Assembly (NCBI GenBank): GCA_026387475.1
Contig: JAPLLN010000050.1
Span: 1-38,608 of the forward strand
Reading direction: 5' to 3'
DNA: 38,608 bases
DNA from: Candidatus Omnitrophota bacterium
GTDB lineage: Bacteria > Omnitrophota > Gorgyraeia > Gygaellales > Profunditerraquicolaceae
Notes under the pieces: model-generated
What the model was told of the DNA's origin: nothing
Database searches by the model: none
What the model saw: only the letters and a program-made list of their open reading frames with translations
Program-made: the position numbers and the translations under genes
In this document: positions 8,824 through 17,773 of the stretch, in pieces
Layout: the number at the start of each line of letters is the position of its first letter
Numbering within the stretch: position 1 is the first letter of the stretch

Positions 8824-9966
8824 TTAAGCCACCCTCTTTTTGAATCTTTTTATCGCCAGGCCCAGCATAAGAAATGCGAAAAGGAAGAGAAAAAGCGTCT
8901 CATCCCACATAGCGCTCATCCCCGCGCCCTTTAAGAAACAATTCCGCAAGATCACGATATAATAGCGCGCCGGGATAAAATAAGTAACGGCCTGGACGAA
9001 TTTAGGCATATTAAATATCGGATAAATAAACCCGGAGAGAAGAATGGTCGGTATCATCGTAGTCAGGCTTGCCAGCTGGCTTGCCATCAATTGGGAGCGG
9101 GCTACTACGGAGATATATATGCCCTGGCTCAATGCGCCGGTTAAGAAAAGCGCGCTTAAAAATAAAAGCATCAGATAGCTGCCCCTGAAAGGCACTCCAA
9201 AAAGAAATCTGGCCATTATCAAACCGACGATGAGATCAAAAAATCCGATGGCAAAATAAGGAAGGAATTTACCGATTATCAACTCCGGGCCTTTTACCGG
9301 GGTGGAGATGAGTTGCTCCATCGTCCCCCTCTCCCACTCCCTGGCAATGCATATCGAAGAAAGAAGGGCTACGATGATCATAATGATCATGGCGATGACC
9401 CCGGGGATGATAAACCAGGTGCTCACCAGGCCCATGTTATACCAGATCCTGGAGCGCGCATCGATTGTAGGCGGCGGATTAAGTCCGTGACCGGCGAAAT
9501 CATTGTTTATCAGGTCAATATTGTACTTTGCGACTACCGACCTGACATAACCCATAGCGATAGTAGCGGTGTTGGCATCGCTTCCGTCTACGATCAGTTG
9601 CAGAGGCGCGGCCTTTCCGCTTTCGATATAATGCGAGAAGTCTTTAGGTATAATCATGGCCATCAAGACATCTCCCTTATTGATCTTTCTTTCTATATCC
9701 CGGTAATTATCCGTGTATGAAACGATATTGAAATATTTGGAGTTCTCGAAATTGCGCATAAAATCGCGGCTGATCTTTGATGAAGCGTCCTGATTCCAAA
9801 CTACGGTGCGCACATGGTCGATATCCAGCGAGAGCCCGTAACCGAAAATAAGGAGCAGAAATATGGGAATACCCAAAGCCAGCGCCAGCGACCGGGGGTC
9901 GCGCTTGATCTGGATGAATTCTTTTAAGGCTATTGCCTTAATTCTTTTTAAGCTCTGCGCGGTCAT
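8824..9966 (-). CDS. ABC-2 type transporter permease (YbhR/YbhS-like)
   Basis: WERGTMEQLISTPVKGPELIIGKFLPY; paralogous to the adjacent permease. Confidence 0.92.
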   Translation of the reverse strand: MTAQSLKRIKAIALKEFIQIKRDPRSLALALGIPIFLLLIFGYGLSLDIDHVRTVVWNQDASSKISRDFMRNFENSKYFNIVSYTDNYRDIERKINKGDVLMAMIIPKDFSHYIESGKAAPLQLIVDGSDANTATIAMGYVRSVVAKYNIDLINNDFAGHGLNPPPTIDARSRIWYNMGLVSTWFIIPGVIAMIIMIIVALLSSICIAREWERGTMEQLISTPVKGPELIIGKFLPYFAIGFFDLIVGLIMARFLFGVPFRGSYLMLLFLSALFLTGALSQGIYISVVARSQLMASQLASLTTMIPTILLSGFIYPIFNMPKFVQAVTYFIPARYYIVILRNCFLKGAGMSAMWDETLFLFLFAFLMLGLAIKRFKKRVA

Positions 9967-10903
9967 ATTCTTCTATCGAAGAGACAAATACGTCTTCCAG
10001 TGAAGGAAGTATTTTATTTACGCTGAAATCCTTTGCCCCTTCTTTATTTAAAAAATCGCTTATAAGTGGGACTGCTTTTACGCTGTCATAAACTACGGCG
10101 TGGATATTCGCCCCGAATAACGCCGCTTCCTTTACGCCGTCGATCTTTCTTATCCTATCCAACCAGCTTTGGGCCTCGGCGAGTTGGATCTCCAACACCT
10201 GGTTCTTCATCCCCGTTGTCTTCATCTCCTGGGGCGTACCCTGGGCGATTATGGTGCCGTGATAGATCAGCACCATGCGGTTGCAGTTCTCCGCCTCATC
10301 CATATAATGCGTGGTCACAAATACCGTCACGCCTTGAGCCGCAAGGCCTTTGATGATACTCCAAAAGTTTTGCCGCGTGATCGGGTCTACGCCCGACGTA
10401 GGCTCATCAAGAAAGATTATCTTTGGTTTATGTAAGAGCGCGCAACCTAAAGCCAATCGCTGTTTCCAGCCTCCGGCCAGAGTGGCGGTAACCTTATCCC
10501 CCATCCCCTCTAAACCCGCGATCGTTAAAGTAGCTTCAAAGCGCTCTTTTCTCTCCTGACGCGGTATCTTGTATATCCCGCTGTAGAAATCAATATTCTC
10601 CCCGACCGTAAGGTCGTTATAGAGAGAAAACTTTTGCGACATATATCCGATATGCTCTTTTATCTTATGCTGCTCTTTGATAATATCAAAACCTCCGACT
10701 TTACCTTCCCCTGAAGTCGGCGGGATTATACCGCAAAGCATCCTGATAGTAGTGGATTTTCCCGCGCCGTTCGGCCCTAAGAAACCGAAGATCTCGCCTT
10801 GGGCCACCTGGAAATTTATTTTATTCACCGCGGTGAAATTCCCGAATTTCTTTTCCAGGCCCTGAACGCTTACCGCTATATTATTGACCGTCTCTACTGT
10901 CAT
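9938..10903 (-). CDS. ABC transporter ATP-binding protein
   Basis: Walker A GPNGAGKST; signature-like ATLAGGWKQRLALG; Walker B IIFLDEPTSGVDP. Confidence 0.95.
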   Translation of the reverse strand: MTVETVNNIAVSVQGLEKKFGNFTAVNKINFQVAQGEIFGFLGPNGAGKSTTIRMLCGIIPPTSGEGKVGGFDIIKEQHKIKEHIGYMSQKFSLYNDLTVGENIDFYSGIYKIPRQERKERFEATLTIAGLEGMGDKVTATLAGGWKQRLALGCALLHKPKIIFLDEPTSGVDPITRQNFWSIIKGLAAQGVTVFVTTHYMDEAENCNRMVLIYHGTIIAQGTPQEMKTTGMKNQVLEIQLAEAQSWLDRIRKIDGVKEAALFGANIHAVVYDSVKAVPLISDFLNKEGAKDFSVNKILPSLEDVFVSSIEEYDRAELKKN

Positions 10904-11621
10904 ATTCTTTTATTATGGTAACAAATGCCTCTTCTAAAGTTTTAGCGTTGAATTCTTTCTTGATTTCACCAGGAGTGGCGCAACGCAGGAGTTTCCCTTT
11001 ATGAATAAGCCCCACCCTGCCGCAGCGCTCCGCCTCATCGAGATAACATGTGGAACAGAAAATAGTGACCTTTTCTTTAAGTAATTCGTAGAGTATTCCC
11101 CAGAAATCCCGGCGCGAGACCGGGTCAACGCCGTTAGTCGGCTCATCTAAAAATAAAACTTTGGGGGTATGTATCAACGCGCAGGCAAGGCCTAATTTCT
11201 GTTTCATCCCGCCGGAGAGTTTGCCCGCAAAACGCTCTTTAAACGGCAGAAGCCCGGAGAAACCCAGCAGCCGTTCGATAGCCTCGGGGCGCTTATCTTT
11301 TGCCACACCGTAAACATCGGCGTAGAAATTGATATTCTCTAAAACGCTTAATTCTTCATAGAGCCCGAAGCGCTGGGACATATAGGCAATATGTTCTTTC
11401 AGGGGTTCGGACTCTTTTACGGTGTGTTTATTGTAGACCCAGGCCTGGCCTGCGGTAGGATTCATTATTCCGGTCAAGAGGCGCATAGTGGTAGTCTTTC
11501 CCGCGCCGTCCGGCCCGACTAACCCGAAGATCTCCCCCTCCTGAACCTCAAGGTTAAGTTGGTCGAGGGCAGTCAATTCCCCGAATTTACGGGTAAGGTT
11601 CTCGGTCTTTATGGTAACCAT
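10881..11621 (-). CDS. ABC transporter ATP-binding protein
   Basis: GPDGAGKTT, LSGGMKQKLGLA, VLFLDEPTNGVDP. Confidence 0.95.
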   Translation of the reverse strand: MVTIKTENLTRKFGELTALDQLNLEVQEGEIFGLVGPDGAGKTTTMRLLTGIMNPTAGQAWVYNKHTVKESEPLKEHIAYMSQRFGLYEELSVLENINFYADVYGVAKDKRPEAIERLLGFSGLLPFKERFAGKLSGGMKQKLGLACALIHTPKVLFLDEPTNGVDPVSRRDFWGILYELLKEKVTIFCSTCYLDEAERCGRVGLIHKGKLLRCATPGEIKKEFNAKTLEEAFVTIIKEYDSRDGQ

Positions 11622-11630
11622 GGAAATTAG

Positions 11631-12473
11631 TTATTCAATTTCTATGTAAGCGTCAGCGGGCATCCCGGGCTTTAAGTCCAGACTGGAATTATCAGCCCTG
11701 ACTTTTATTCTGTAGACGTACTTCACCCTCTCTTCGGTAGTCTGGATGTATTTGGGCGTGAATTCGGTTTCACTGGATATGAATGAGACCCGGCCTTTGT
11801 ATTTTTTGTGCGGGTAGGTATCGGTCATGATGTACGCCGGTTGGTTAAGTTTTACCCGGCCGAGGTCCTTTTCGTTGATATACGCGGTGACCCAGATATT
11901 ATTCAAATCCACCGCGGTAAATACCGGAGCGCCCGGCTGCACCACTTCTCCGGCGAGGGCACTCTTTACCAGAACAAAACCATTCAGTTGAGAAGTTAAA
12001 TCCGTAAAGCCTAAACGGGTCCTGGCCAGATCAAGAGAAGCCCTGGCCTGCTCCATATTCGCGCGGCTGGAATCAGCTTTAGTCTTGGCGGTATCGCGCT
12101 GCTGGGCGGATATAGCGCCTGCTTTATAAAGATTCTCGGCGCGCTCATAATCGACCTTATCCAGCGCGTACTGGTATTCATCCGCCCTTAACGCAGCCTC
12201 GTCTTCGGCCACGACCTTAGAGAGCTCGTCGGTATTAAGCCTTGCCACCACATCCCCGACCTTGATCACCTTTCCTTCATCGGTAAGAAGCTCGGTTATC
12301 TGGCCGTTGACCCGGAAAGAAAGGCGCACGTCATCCCCCTCCATATTGCCGGAGACCTTGATCACCTTTACGTTACGCCTCTCCTTCAGGATGATATACG
12401 CGGAAACACCCGCGGCGATCAGGGCTGCGATCACGATTAGAAATACGGGTTTAATTTTTAGCTTTATTTTCAT
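11631..12473 (-). CDS. HlyD/YbhG-family membrane fusion protein
   Basis: N-terminal TM anchor, long helical hairpin, barrel-sandwich region GFVLVKSALAGEVVQPGAPVF. Confidence 0.92.
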   Translation of the reverse strand: MKIKLKIKPVFLIVIAALIAAGVSAYIILKERRNVKVIKVSGNMEGDDVRLSFRVNGQITELLTDEGKVIKVGDVVARLNTDELSKVVAEDEAALRADEYQYALDKVDYERAENLYKAGAISAQQRDTAKTKADSSRANMEQARASLDLARTRLGFTDLTSQLNGFVLVKSALAGEVVQPGAPVFTAVDLNNIWVTAYINEKDLGRVKLNQPAYIMTDTYPHKKYKGRVSFISSETEFTPKYIQTTEERVKYVYRIKVRADNSSLDLKPGMPADAYIEIE

Positions 12474-14049
12474 TTTTATTCTCCTTTAAGACTTGCGTGC
12501 CCATGCTCCGTTCAAGACTGGCTCTAGCCATGATATAATCGTAAGTCCCCGACGCCAGATTCTGCTCTACCTGCGCCAAGGCTACCTCCGAATCCAAGAC
12601 ATCAAGATTTATTCCTACCCCGCTGATATACCTGACCTCGGAGATCTTTAACGCCTCTTTTGCCTCCGCGATATTATCTTTCTGGGAATCGATCACCGTC
12701 TGCGCTTCTTTCATATTAAGCACTGCCTGTTTTACGTCTACGGCGACCTGGTCGGAAACATTGTCTTTGCTGATGAGCGCCTGGGAATACCTGGCCTTGG
12801 CCGCGTCTACCCTGGATTTGGTCAAGAATCCGTCGAATATAGGCACTGTCACCGCTACCCCGACATCCCAATTATTGTGCCGGTTATTAAATATATTTGC
12901 CAGATTGCCCGATCTGTAAGAAAAATCCGCGCTACCCTCAACTTGAGGGAGCCATCCCGAGCGCGCGTACTTGATCCCCCATTTGCTGATGTCTATGCCC
13001 AAAGACTTAACTATCATTTCCGGCTTGTTAAGGTAGGCTACTTTCAGGAATTCGCTTTCTTTTATTTCTATCGGAATATGGCGCAACCGGTCTTCTATCC
13101 TTAAATCCGCGCTCTGTTTAAAGGCAAGTAGTTTCTTTAATTCGGCTTTGATCAGATCAACCGCGTTATCCGCCTGGATCAATTGCGGCATTAATAATGA
13201 TACCTGCACCTTGGACTGTAAAAGGTCGAACCTTGAAGATGTGCCGCGTTCGTACCTGTTCTTTACTTCCAGGAAATGGGCCTTAGCCTGGCCTAAAAGT
13301 TGTTGGGCAATGCGTTGATTCTCATACGCAAATAGGAGGCCGTAATAAAGCCTCTTGGTCTCGAATTCCACATCCAGCTTTTTGGCGCGCAGGCCTTCTT
13401 CCTGGCTCTTAAAGGTAAGTTGTTTCTGCCTAAGGCTAGAGATATTTGCCCCGCCGCTGTAAATCGTTTGCGTTGCGTTTACACCGACCTGGTTATCGTT
13501 CTTGTACCCGGCGAAGACTCCGTAATCTTTACTCGAACTTAACGCTGAAGTGGCAGTAGGTACAGCGGCCCGGCGGGTATAGCTTGCCTGGGCATTTACA
13601 TCCGGCAGGAAGGCGCTGCGCGCGCCTATTATGTCAGCCCGGGCTGCCTCCACTTCTTTCTCCTGGATCTGGATATCTTTATTATTTTTGTAGGCGACGC
13701 GCACGGCATCGGTAAGGGAAGTAAAGACTAAAGACTCGGAAGCATTCTCGGCGCAGAAAGCGATTTGCGCAAAGAAACAGATAAGGAATAAGATTAAAGC
13801 GGATTGTTTTGAGATGATGCTTTTTAATTCGTTGTAAATGGGATAGGATTTGTTGACTTTGAAAAATCTGGCGTTGGCCCGGTACTCGCTAGTCAAGACC
13901 CCTTCCTTTTCAAGGTTGTTCAGGGTCTTTTGGAATACTCCGGGTTTTTTTCTTAAGAGGCGGCCGAGCTCCTGCATATAAAAAGCGCGCTCGCTTTGAG
14001 TAAAGAAGAGCTTTAAAAGGCGGGTCTTGTTTTTAGTCAGCTGCAGCAT
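12451..14049 (-). CDS. Winged-helix DNA-binding domain fused to TolC-family outer-membrane efflux protein
   Basis: Residues ~1-80 wHTH (FYMQELGRLLRKKPGVFQKTLNNLEKEGVLTSEYRANARFFKVNKSYPIYNELKSII), then signal-peptide-like SALILFLICFFAQIAFCAENA, then TolC repeats; one uninterrupted 532-codon frame. Confidence 0.88.
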   Translation of the reverse strand: MLQLTKNKTRLLKLFFTQSERAFYMQELGRLLRKKPGVFQKTLNNLEKEGVLTSEYRANARFFKVNKSYPIYNELKSIISKQSALILFLICFFAQIAFCAENASESLVFTSLTDAVRVAYKNNKDIQIQEKEVEAARADIIGARSAFLPDVNAQASYTRRAAVPTATSALSSSKDYGVFAGYKNDNQVGVNATQTIYSGGANISSLRQKQLTFKSQEEGLRAKKLDVEFETKRLYYGLLFAYENQRIAQQLLGQAKAHFLEVKNRYERGTSSRFDLLQSKVQVSLLMPQLIQADNAVDLIKAELKKLLAFKQSADLRIEDRLRHIPIEIKESEFLKVAYLNKPEMIVKSLGIDISKWGIKYARSGWLPQVEGSADFSYRSGNLANIFNNRHNNWDVGVAVTVPIFDGFLTKSRVDAAKARYSQALISKDNVSDQVAVDVKQAVLNMKEAQTVIDSQKDNIAEAKEALKISEVRYISGVGINLDVLDSEVALAQVEQNLASGTYDYIMARASLERSMGTQVLKENKNENKAKN

Positions 14050-14056
14050 ATCCCTC

Positions 14057-14117
14057 TGTATGTTTTAAGCATACAATCGTATGTTTTACGGATACAATTA
14101 TATGCTTAAGGCATACA
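14057..14117. promoter_or_regulatory. Three 19-bp imperfect palindromic operators at exact 21-bp spacing
   Basis: Minus strand: TGTATGCCTTAAGCATATA (14117-14099), TGTATCCGTAAAACATACG (14096-14078), TGTATGCTTAAAACATACA (14075-14057). Confidence 0.85.
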
Positions 14118-14125
14118 GAAGTCAA
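14097..14125 (-). promoter_or_regulatory. Sigma70-type promoter TTGACT-N17-TATAAT of the efflux operon
   Basis: Minus strand TTGACTTCTGTATGCCTTAAGCATATAAT; the spacer is filled by one of the palindromes. Confidence 0.8.
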
Positions 14126-14132
14126 GGATTAT

Positions 14133-14579
14133 TTAAGCCCCCAGCTTGGCCCTGACTAAATCGCTGACTAACTTACCGCCTGCCTGGCCGGCGATCTTAG
14201 AGTTTACTTCCTTCATCACCTTGCCCATGTCTTTGATACCCTGGGCTCCGGTTGCGGCTACGGCTTCCTCTATTACTTTCTTGATCTGCTCTTCGGAAAG
14301 TTCAGGAGGCAGGTACGTCTTTAGTATTTCGGCTTCTTTTTTCTCTTTATCCGCCATTTCGAGGCGGTTGCCCTTGGTAAACTGCTCAATGGAGTCCTGA
14401 CGCTGCTTGATCTGCTTTTTGATGACCACTACTACTTCGCTGTCGTCAAGTTTTGCCTTCTTTTTATTAGTCGCGGCATTTATCATGTCAGCGCGTAAAA
14501 AGCTCAAAACAGAGCTTTTTAAGGTGTCGCGCGCCTTCATCGCATCCTTATAATCATTCATGATCTTTTCTTCCAGCAT
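14133..14579 (-). CDS. yqeY: GatB/YqeY domain protein
   Basis: KSSVLSFLRADMINAATNKKK...LKTYLPPELSEEQIKKVIEEAV...DMGKVMKEVNSKIAGQAGGKLVSDLVRAKL. Confidence 0.93.
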   Translation of the reverse strand: MLEEKIMNDYKDAMKARDTLKSSVLSFLRADMINAATNKKKAKLDDSEVVVVIKKQIKQRQDSIEQFTKGNRLEMADKEKKEAEILKTYLPPELSEEQIKKVIEEAVAATGAQGIKDMGKVMKEVNSKIAGQAGGKLVSDLVRAKLGA

Positions 14580-14593
14580 AAGCCCCCCTTGTT

Positions 14594-15490
14594 CTATAGG
14601 ACTATCTTTTTAAATTGTTTAAGCCTGGCCGTCAGATCCCCAAGACTTAATCCGGCGGTCCTATCCAGCCCGAAATCTTCGATATTAAAAGACGCGGCGA
14701 TCGTTCCGTATGCCAGGGCGTTTTTGATGCTTGCAGCATCAACTTTACCCGTTCTGGCGAGGTAACCCATAAATCCTCCGGCAAAGGTGTCCCCTGCTCC
14801 GGTAGGGTCGATGACTTTTTCGCAAGGGTAAGCCGGGAGCGCAAAAATAAATTTACGGCTATAAAACAAAACCCCGTGCTCGCCTTTTTTTATCAGGATC
14901 ATCTCCGGGCCCAGGGCGCGCAGACGCTTAGCCGCCTTGAGCAGATTATTCTCGCCTGAAAGGCTGCGCGCCTCCTGGTCATTAGCCACAAAAATATCCA
15001 CCCTTTTAAGCATTTTCAATAAGGCCCGGCGCTGGGTATCTATCCAGAAGTTCATCGTATCCATTGCCACTAACCGCGGCGCGCGAATCTGATCGAGCAA
15101 TTTCCTTTGAATATGCGGGTCGATATTCGCCAGAAAAACGTATTTGATATTCTTCTGTTGCGCGGTGATCTTAGGATCAAAGGTAAGCAAGACCCCTAAT
15201 TCAGTCTTCCGGGTGATCGCCGTGTTTAGATCTCCCTCGTATTCTCCTGTCCAGCTGAAAGATTTTCCTTTCTCGCGGGTGAGCGCGTCTAAGATCACCC
15301 CTCTCTGTTTGAGAAGATTTATATACTTGGCAGGAAAATCTTCTCCCACCGCTGCCACAATATTGACCGGAGTAAAAAGCCGGGCAGACATCGAGAAATG
15401 CGCTGCTGACCCGCCCAAGATATTCTTACGCAGGCCAAAAGGCGTCTTTACCGTATCGGTTGCTACCGTTCCCAGGACGATTAGGCTCAT
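14594..15490 (-). CDS. PfkB-family sugar kinase
   Basis: DPTGAGDTFAGGFMGYLA signature; start set to MSLIVLGTVATD (ATGA overlap with uppP stop) rather than ORF-track 15529. Confidence 0.9.
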   Translation of the reverse strand: MSLIVLGTVATDTVKTPFGLRKNILGGSAAHFSMSARLFTPVNIVAAVGEDFPAKYINLLKQRGVILDALTREKGKSFSWTGEYEGDLNTAITRKTELGVLLTFDPKITAQQKNIKYVFLANIDPHIQRKLLDQIRAPRLVAMDTMNFWIDTQRRALLKMLKRVDIFVANDQEARSLSGENNLLKAAKRLRALGPEMILIKKGEHGVLFYSRKFIFALPAYPCEKVIDPTGAGDTFAGGFMGYLARTGKVDAASIKNALAYGTIAASFNIEDFGLDRTAGLSLGDLTARLKQFKKIVL

Positions 15491-16230
15491 TTTATGAATA
15501 TCAAGGTTAATACCGCTATTATCGCGCAATAATACCCGAAATAATACAACTTAGCTTTCTTTAACACCTGCTGCAGGAGCCGGAGCGCGAGCAATCCGAC
15601 TAAAAAGCTTACCACGGCACCCAAAGCTAGTTCAAGAGGATTTAATTTAAGAGAAAAATCGATTTTCCTTGCCTCCAGAATGGCGGCTGCGAATATCGCC
15701 GGGATGCTTGCCAGAAATGAAAAGCGGAAAGCGATATTCCTGTCGATCTTCCTGAATAACAGGCTGGATACCGTCATACCGGAACGGGATACTCCCGGAA
15801 TAATAGCAAGCCCTTGAGCCAGGCCCAGGAACGAAGCATCCTTAAAATTCAGGTCCTCTCTTTTTGCGTCCATAAATCTTTGGGCGGCAAAAAGAATTGC
15901 GGCGGTGATCAACCAGCCAAAGGCTACTGCCCGCGGAGAAGAAAATAGCGCTTCAAAGAAATCTTTCCCCGATAAACCTATGACGCCGGTGATGGCCGTT
16001 ACAATGATCACCAGGGTAATCAATTTCAGGCTGCGTAATAATTTCAGGATATCCTTGAAAAAGAAAACCAGGAGAGATAAACATGTGCCCAGGTGCAGTA
16101 TCACGGTTATGGCAATGGCTTCTTGCGATAAACCGAATAGTCTTTCCAAGACTACCAGATGCCCGGAGCTGCTTACCGGCAAGAACTCGGTCAACCCCTG
16201 GACAATTCCTAGAATAATTAATTTAAGCAT
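15487..16230 (-). CDS. uppP: Undecaprenyl-diphosphatase (BacA/UppP)
   Basis: GIVQGLTEFLPVSSSGHLVV and GVSRSGMTVSSLL motifs. Confidence 0.96.
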   Translation of the reverse strand: MLKLIILGIVQGLTEFLPVSSSGHLVVLERLFGLSQEAIAITVILHLGTCLSLLVFFFKDILKLLRSLKLITLVIIVTAITGVIGLSGKDFFEALFSSPRAVAFGWLITAAILFAAQRFMDAKREDLNFKDASFLGLAQGLAIIPGVSRSGMTVSSLLFRKIDRNIAFRFSFLASIPAIFAAAILEARKIDFSLKLNPLELALGAVVSFLVGLLALRLLQQVLKKAKLYYFGYYCAIIAVLTLIFIK

Positions 16231-16849
16231 GGTTTTTTAAGAATCCTTCCATAAATTCCGGCAGAGGCGCGCGTAATTTTACGTTCTTTCCGGTTTGCGG
16301 ATGCAAAAATTCAAGGCCCTCGGCATGCAGACATAACCTCTTGGCCCTTAATTTAAAATCCCTGCGAAAAGCAAAACGGTCATCCCCGACAATAGGATGC
16401 CCGAGATGTTTAAAGTGTATCCTGATCTGATTAGTCCGTCCGGTCTTCGGCTCTGCCTTGATAACCGTAAAATCTTTTTTTCTCTCTATTACTTTATAAC
16501 CCGTAAGGGCGTTCTTACCTTCAATAGGCGCCTTTATTTCCCCGGAATCAGCAGAAACCTGCCCTTGTGTAAAGGCTATGTATGATTTCTTTACCCTTCT
16601 CTGCTTAAACTCCTCCATCATTTTCTCTTCAATAGCCTTACCCTTGGCGTAGATCATCAGGCCGGAGGTCTCTCTATCCAGCCGGTGGCAGGGATGGAGA
16701 CGGTATGCCAAGCCCCTCTCCTTTAAATCATCATTCAGGATGCTTGTCAAAGTGCGCGATTCGTTTTTAGGCGTGGGCACGCTTAATAATCCCGCCGGCT
16801 TATCCACTACGACCAGATAATCGTCCTCGTAAACAATGGGGTTATTCAC
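16223..16849 (-). CDS. RluA-family pseudouridine synthase
   Basis: HPCHRLDRETSGLMIYAKG and KTGRTNQIRIHFKHLGHPIVGD motifs. Confidence 0.93.
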   Translation of the reverse strand: MNNPIVYEDDYLVVVDKPAGLLSVPTPKNESRTLTSILNDDLKERGLAYRLHPCHRLDRETSGLMIYAKGKAIEEKMMEEFKQRRVKKSYIAFTQGQVSADSGEIKAPIEGKNALTGYKVIERKKDFTVIKAEPKTGRTNQIRIHFKHLGHPIVGDDRFAFRRDFKLRAKRLCLHAEGLEFLHPQTGKNVKLRAPLPEFMEGFLKNHA

Positions 16850-17772
16850 TATATTATTTCAAGCATCCGGTCAAGCGCGTGTCTTGCGCGCTGGCGGATT
16901 TCATCGGAGACCCTTACCTCTTCCTTCATCTCCTCCAGGGCCCAGAGGATCTTCTCCTGGGTGGTGCGTTTCATATTCGGGCATATCGCCCGCTCGCTTG
17001 CCGCGTAAAATTCTTTAGTCGGATTATCCTTTTTGAGCCGGTAGATAAGGCCGACCTCGGTGCCGACAATAAATTCTTTGGCTTCCGATTCTTTGGCGAA
17101 TTTACCCATCAGGCTCGTCGATAAGACTACATCAGCTAAAGCCACTACCGCAGACAAACATTCAGGATGCACCATTACCTTGGCAAAGGGATGGAACTTT
17201 CTCTCGCGGTTGATATCCTCGGGGAGGATCTTGACGTGCGTAGGGCAATATCCGTTCCAGCTGATGAGTTTTCTGCCGGTTTGTTTCGATGTATAGTCAG
17301 CCAGATATTTATCCGGTATAAAAATAATCTCTTTTTTATCTTTTAAGGCGTTGACCACGGCTACGGCATTGGTAGAAGTGCAGCAGTAATCCAGTTCCGC
17401 TTTTACATCAGCAGATGTATTCACATAACCGACGACTACCGCCTCGGGGTGCTCTTTTTTCAGCTTTCTCACGTCGGCAGCGGTGATCATATTCGCCATG
17501 GGGCATCCGGCGTGGACATCGGGGACGATCACCTTTTTATCCGGCGAGAGTATAGAGGCTGTTTCAGCCATAAAATGCACCCCGCAAAAGACTATGACCT
17601 TAGCGTCGGTCTTGGAGGCAATGCGGCTTAACTCCAAAGAATCGCCGCGGAAATCCGCCACATCCTGGACCTCGGGGAGCTGGTAATTGTGCGCCAGAAT
17701 AACGGCATTGCGCTTCTTCTTAAGCTCTTTGATCTTCTTCTCTAAATCATCGCGGAATATCTTTTTCAACAT
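16849..17772 (-). CDS. nadA: Quinolinate synthase
   Basis: VILAHNYQLPEVQDVADFRGDSLELSR, VFCGVHFMAETA, CSTN, MVHPEC. Confidence 0.96.
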   Translation of the reverse strand: MLKKIFRDDLEKKIKELKKKRNAVILAHNYQLPEVQDVADFRGDSLELSRIASKTDAKVIVFCGVHFMAETASILSPDKKVIVPDVHAGCPMANMITAADVRKLKKEHPEAVVVGYVNTSADVKAELDYCCTSTNAVAVVNALKDKKEIIFIPDKYLADYTSKQTGRKLISWNGYCPTHVKILPEDINRERKFHPFAKVMVHPECLSAVVALADVVLSTSLMGKFAKESEAKEFIVGTEVGLIYRLKKDNPTKEFYAASERAICPNMKRTTQEKILWALEEMKEEVRVSDEIRQRARHALDRMLEII

Positions 17773-17773
17773 C

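Noticed and set aside
9313-9720. 135-aa plus-strand ORF
   Set aside because: Antisense to an ABC-2 permease gene; no domain.
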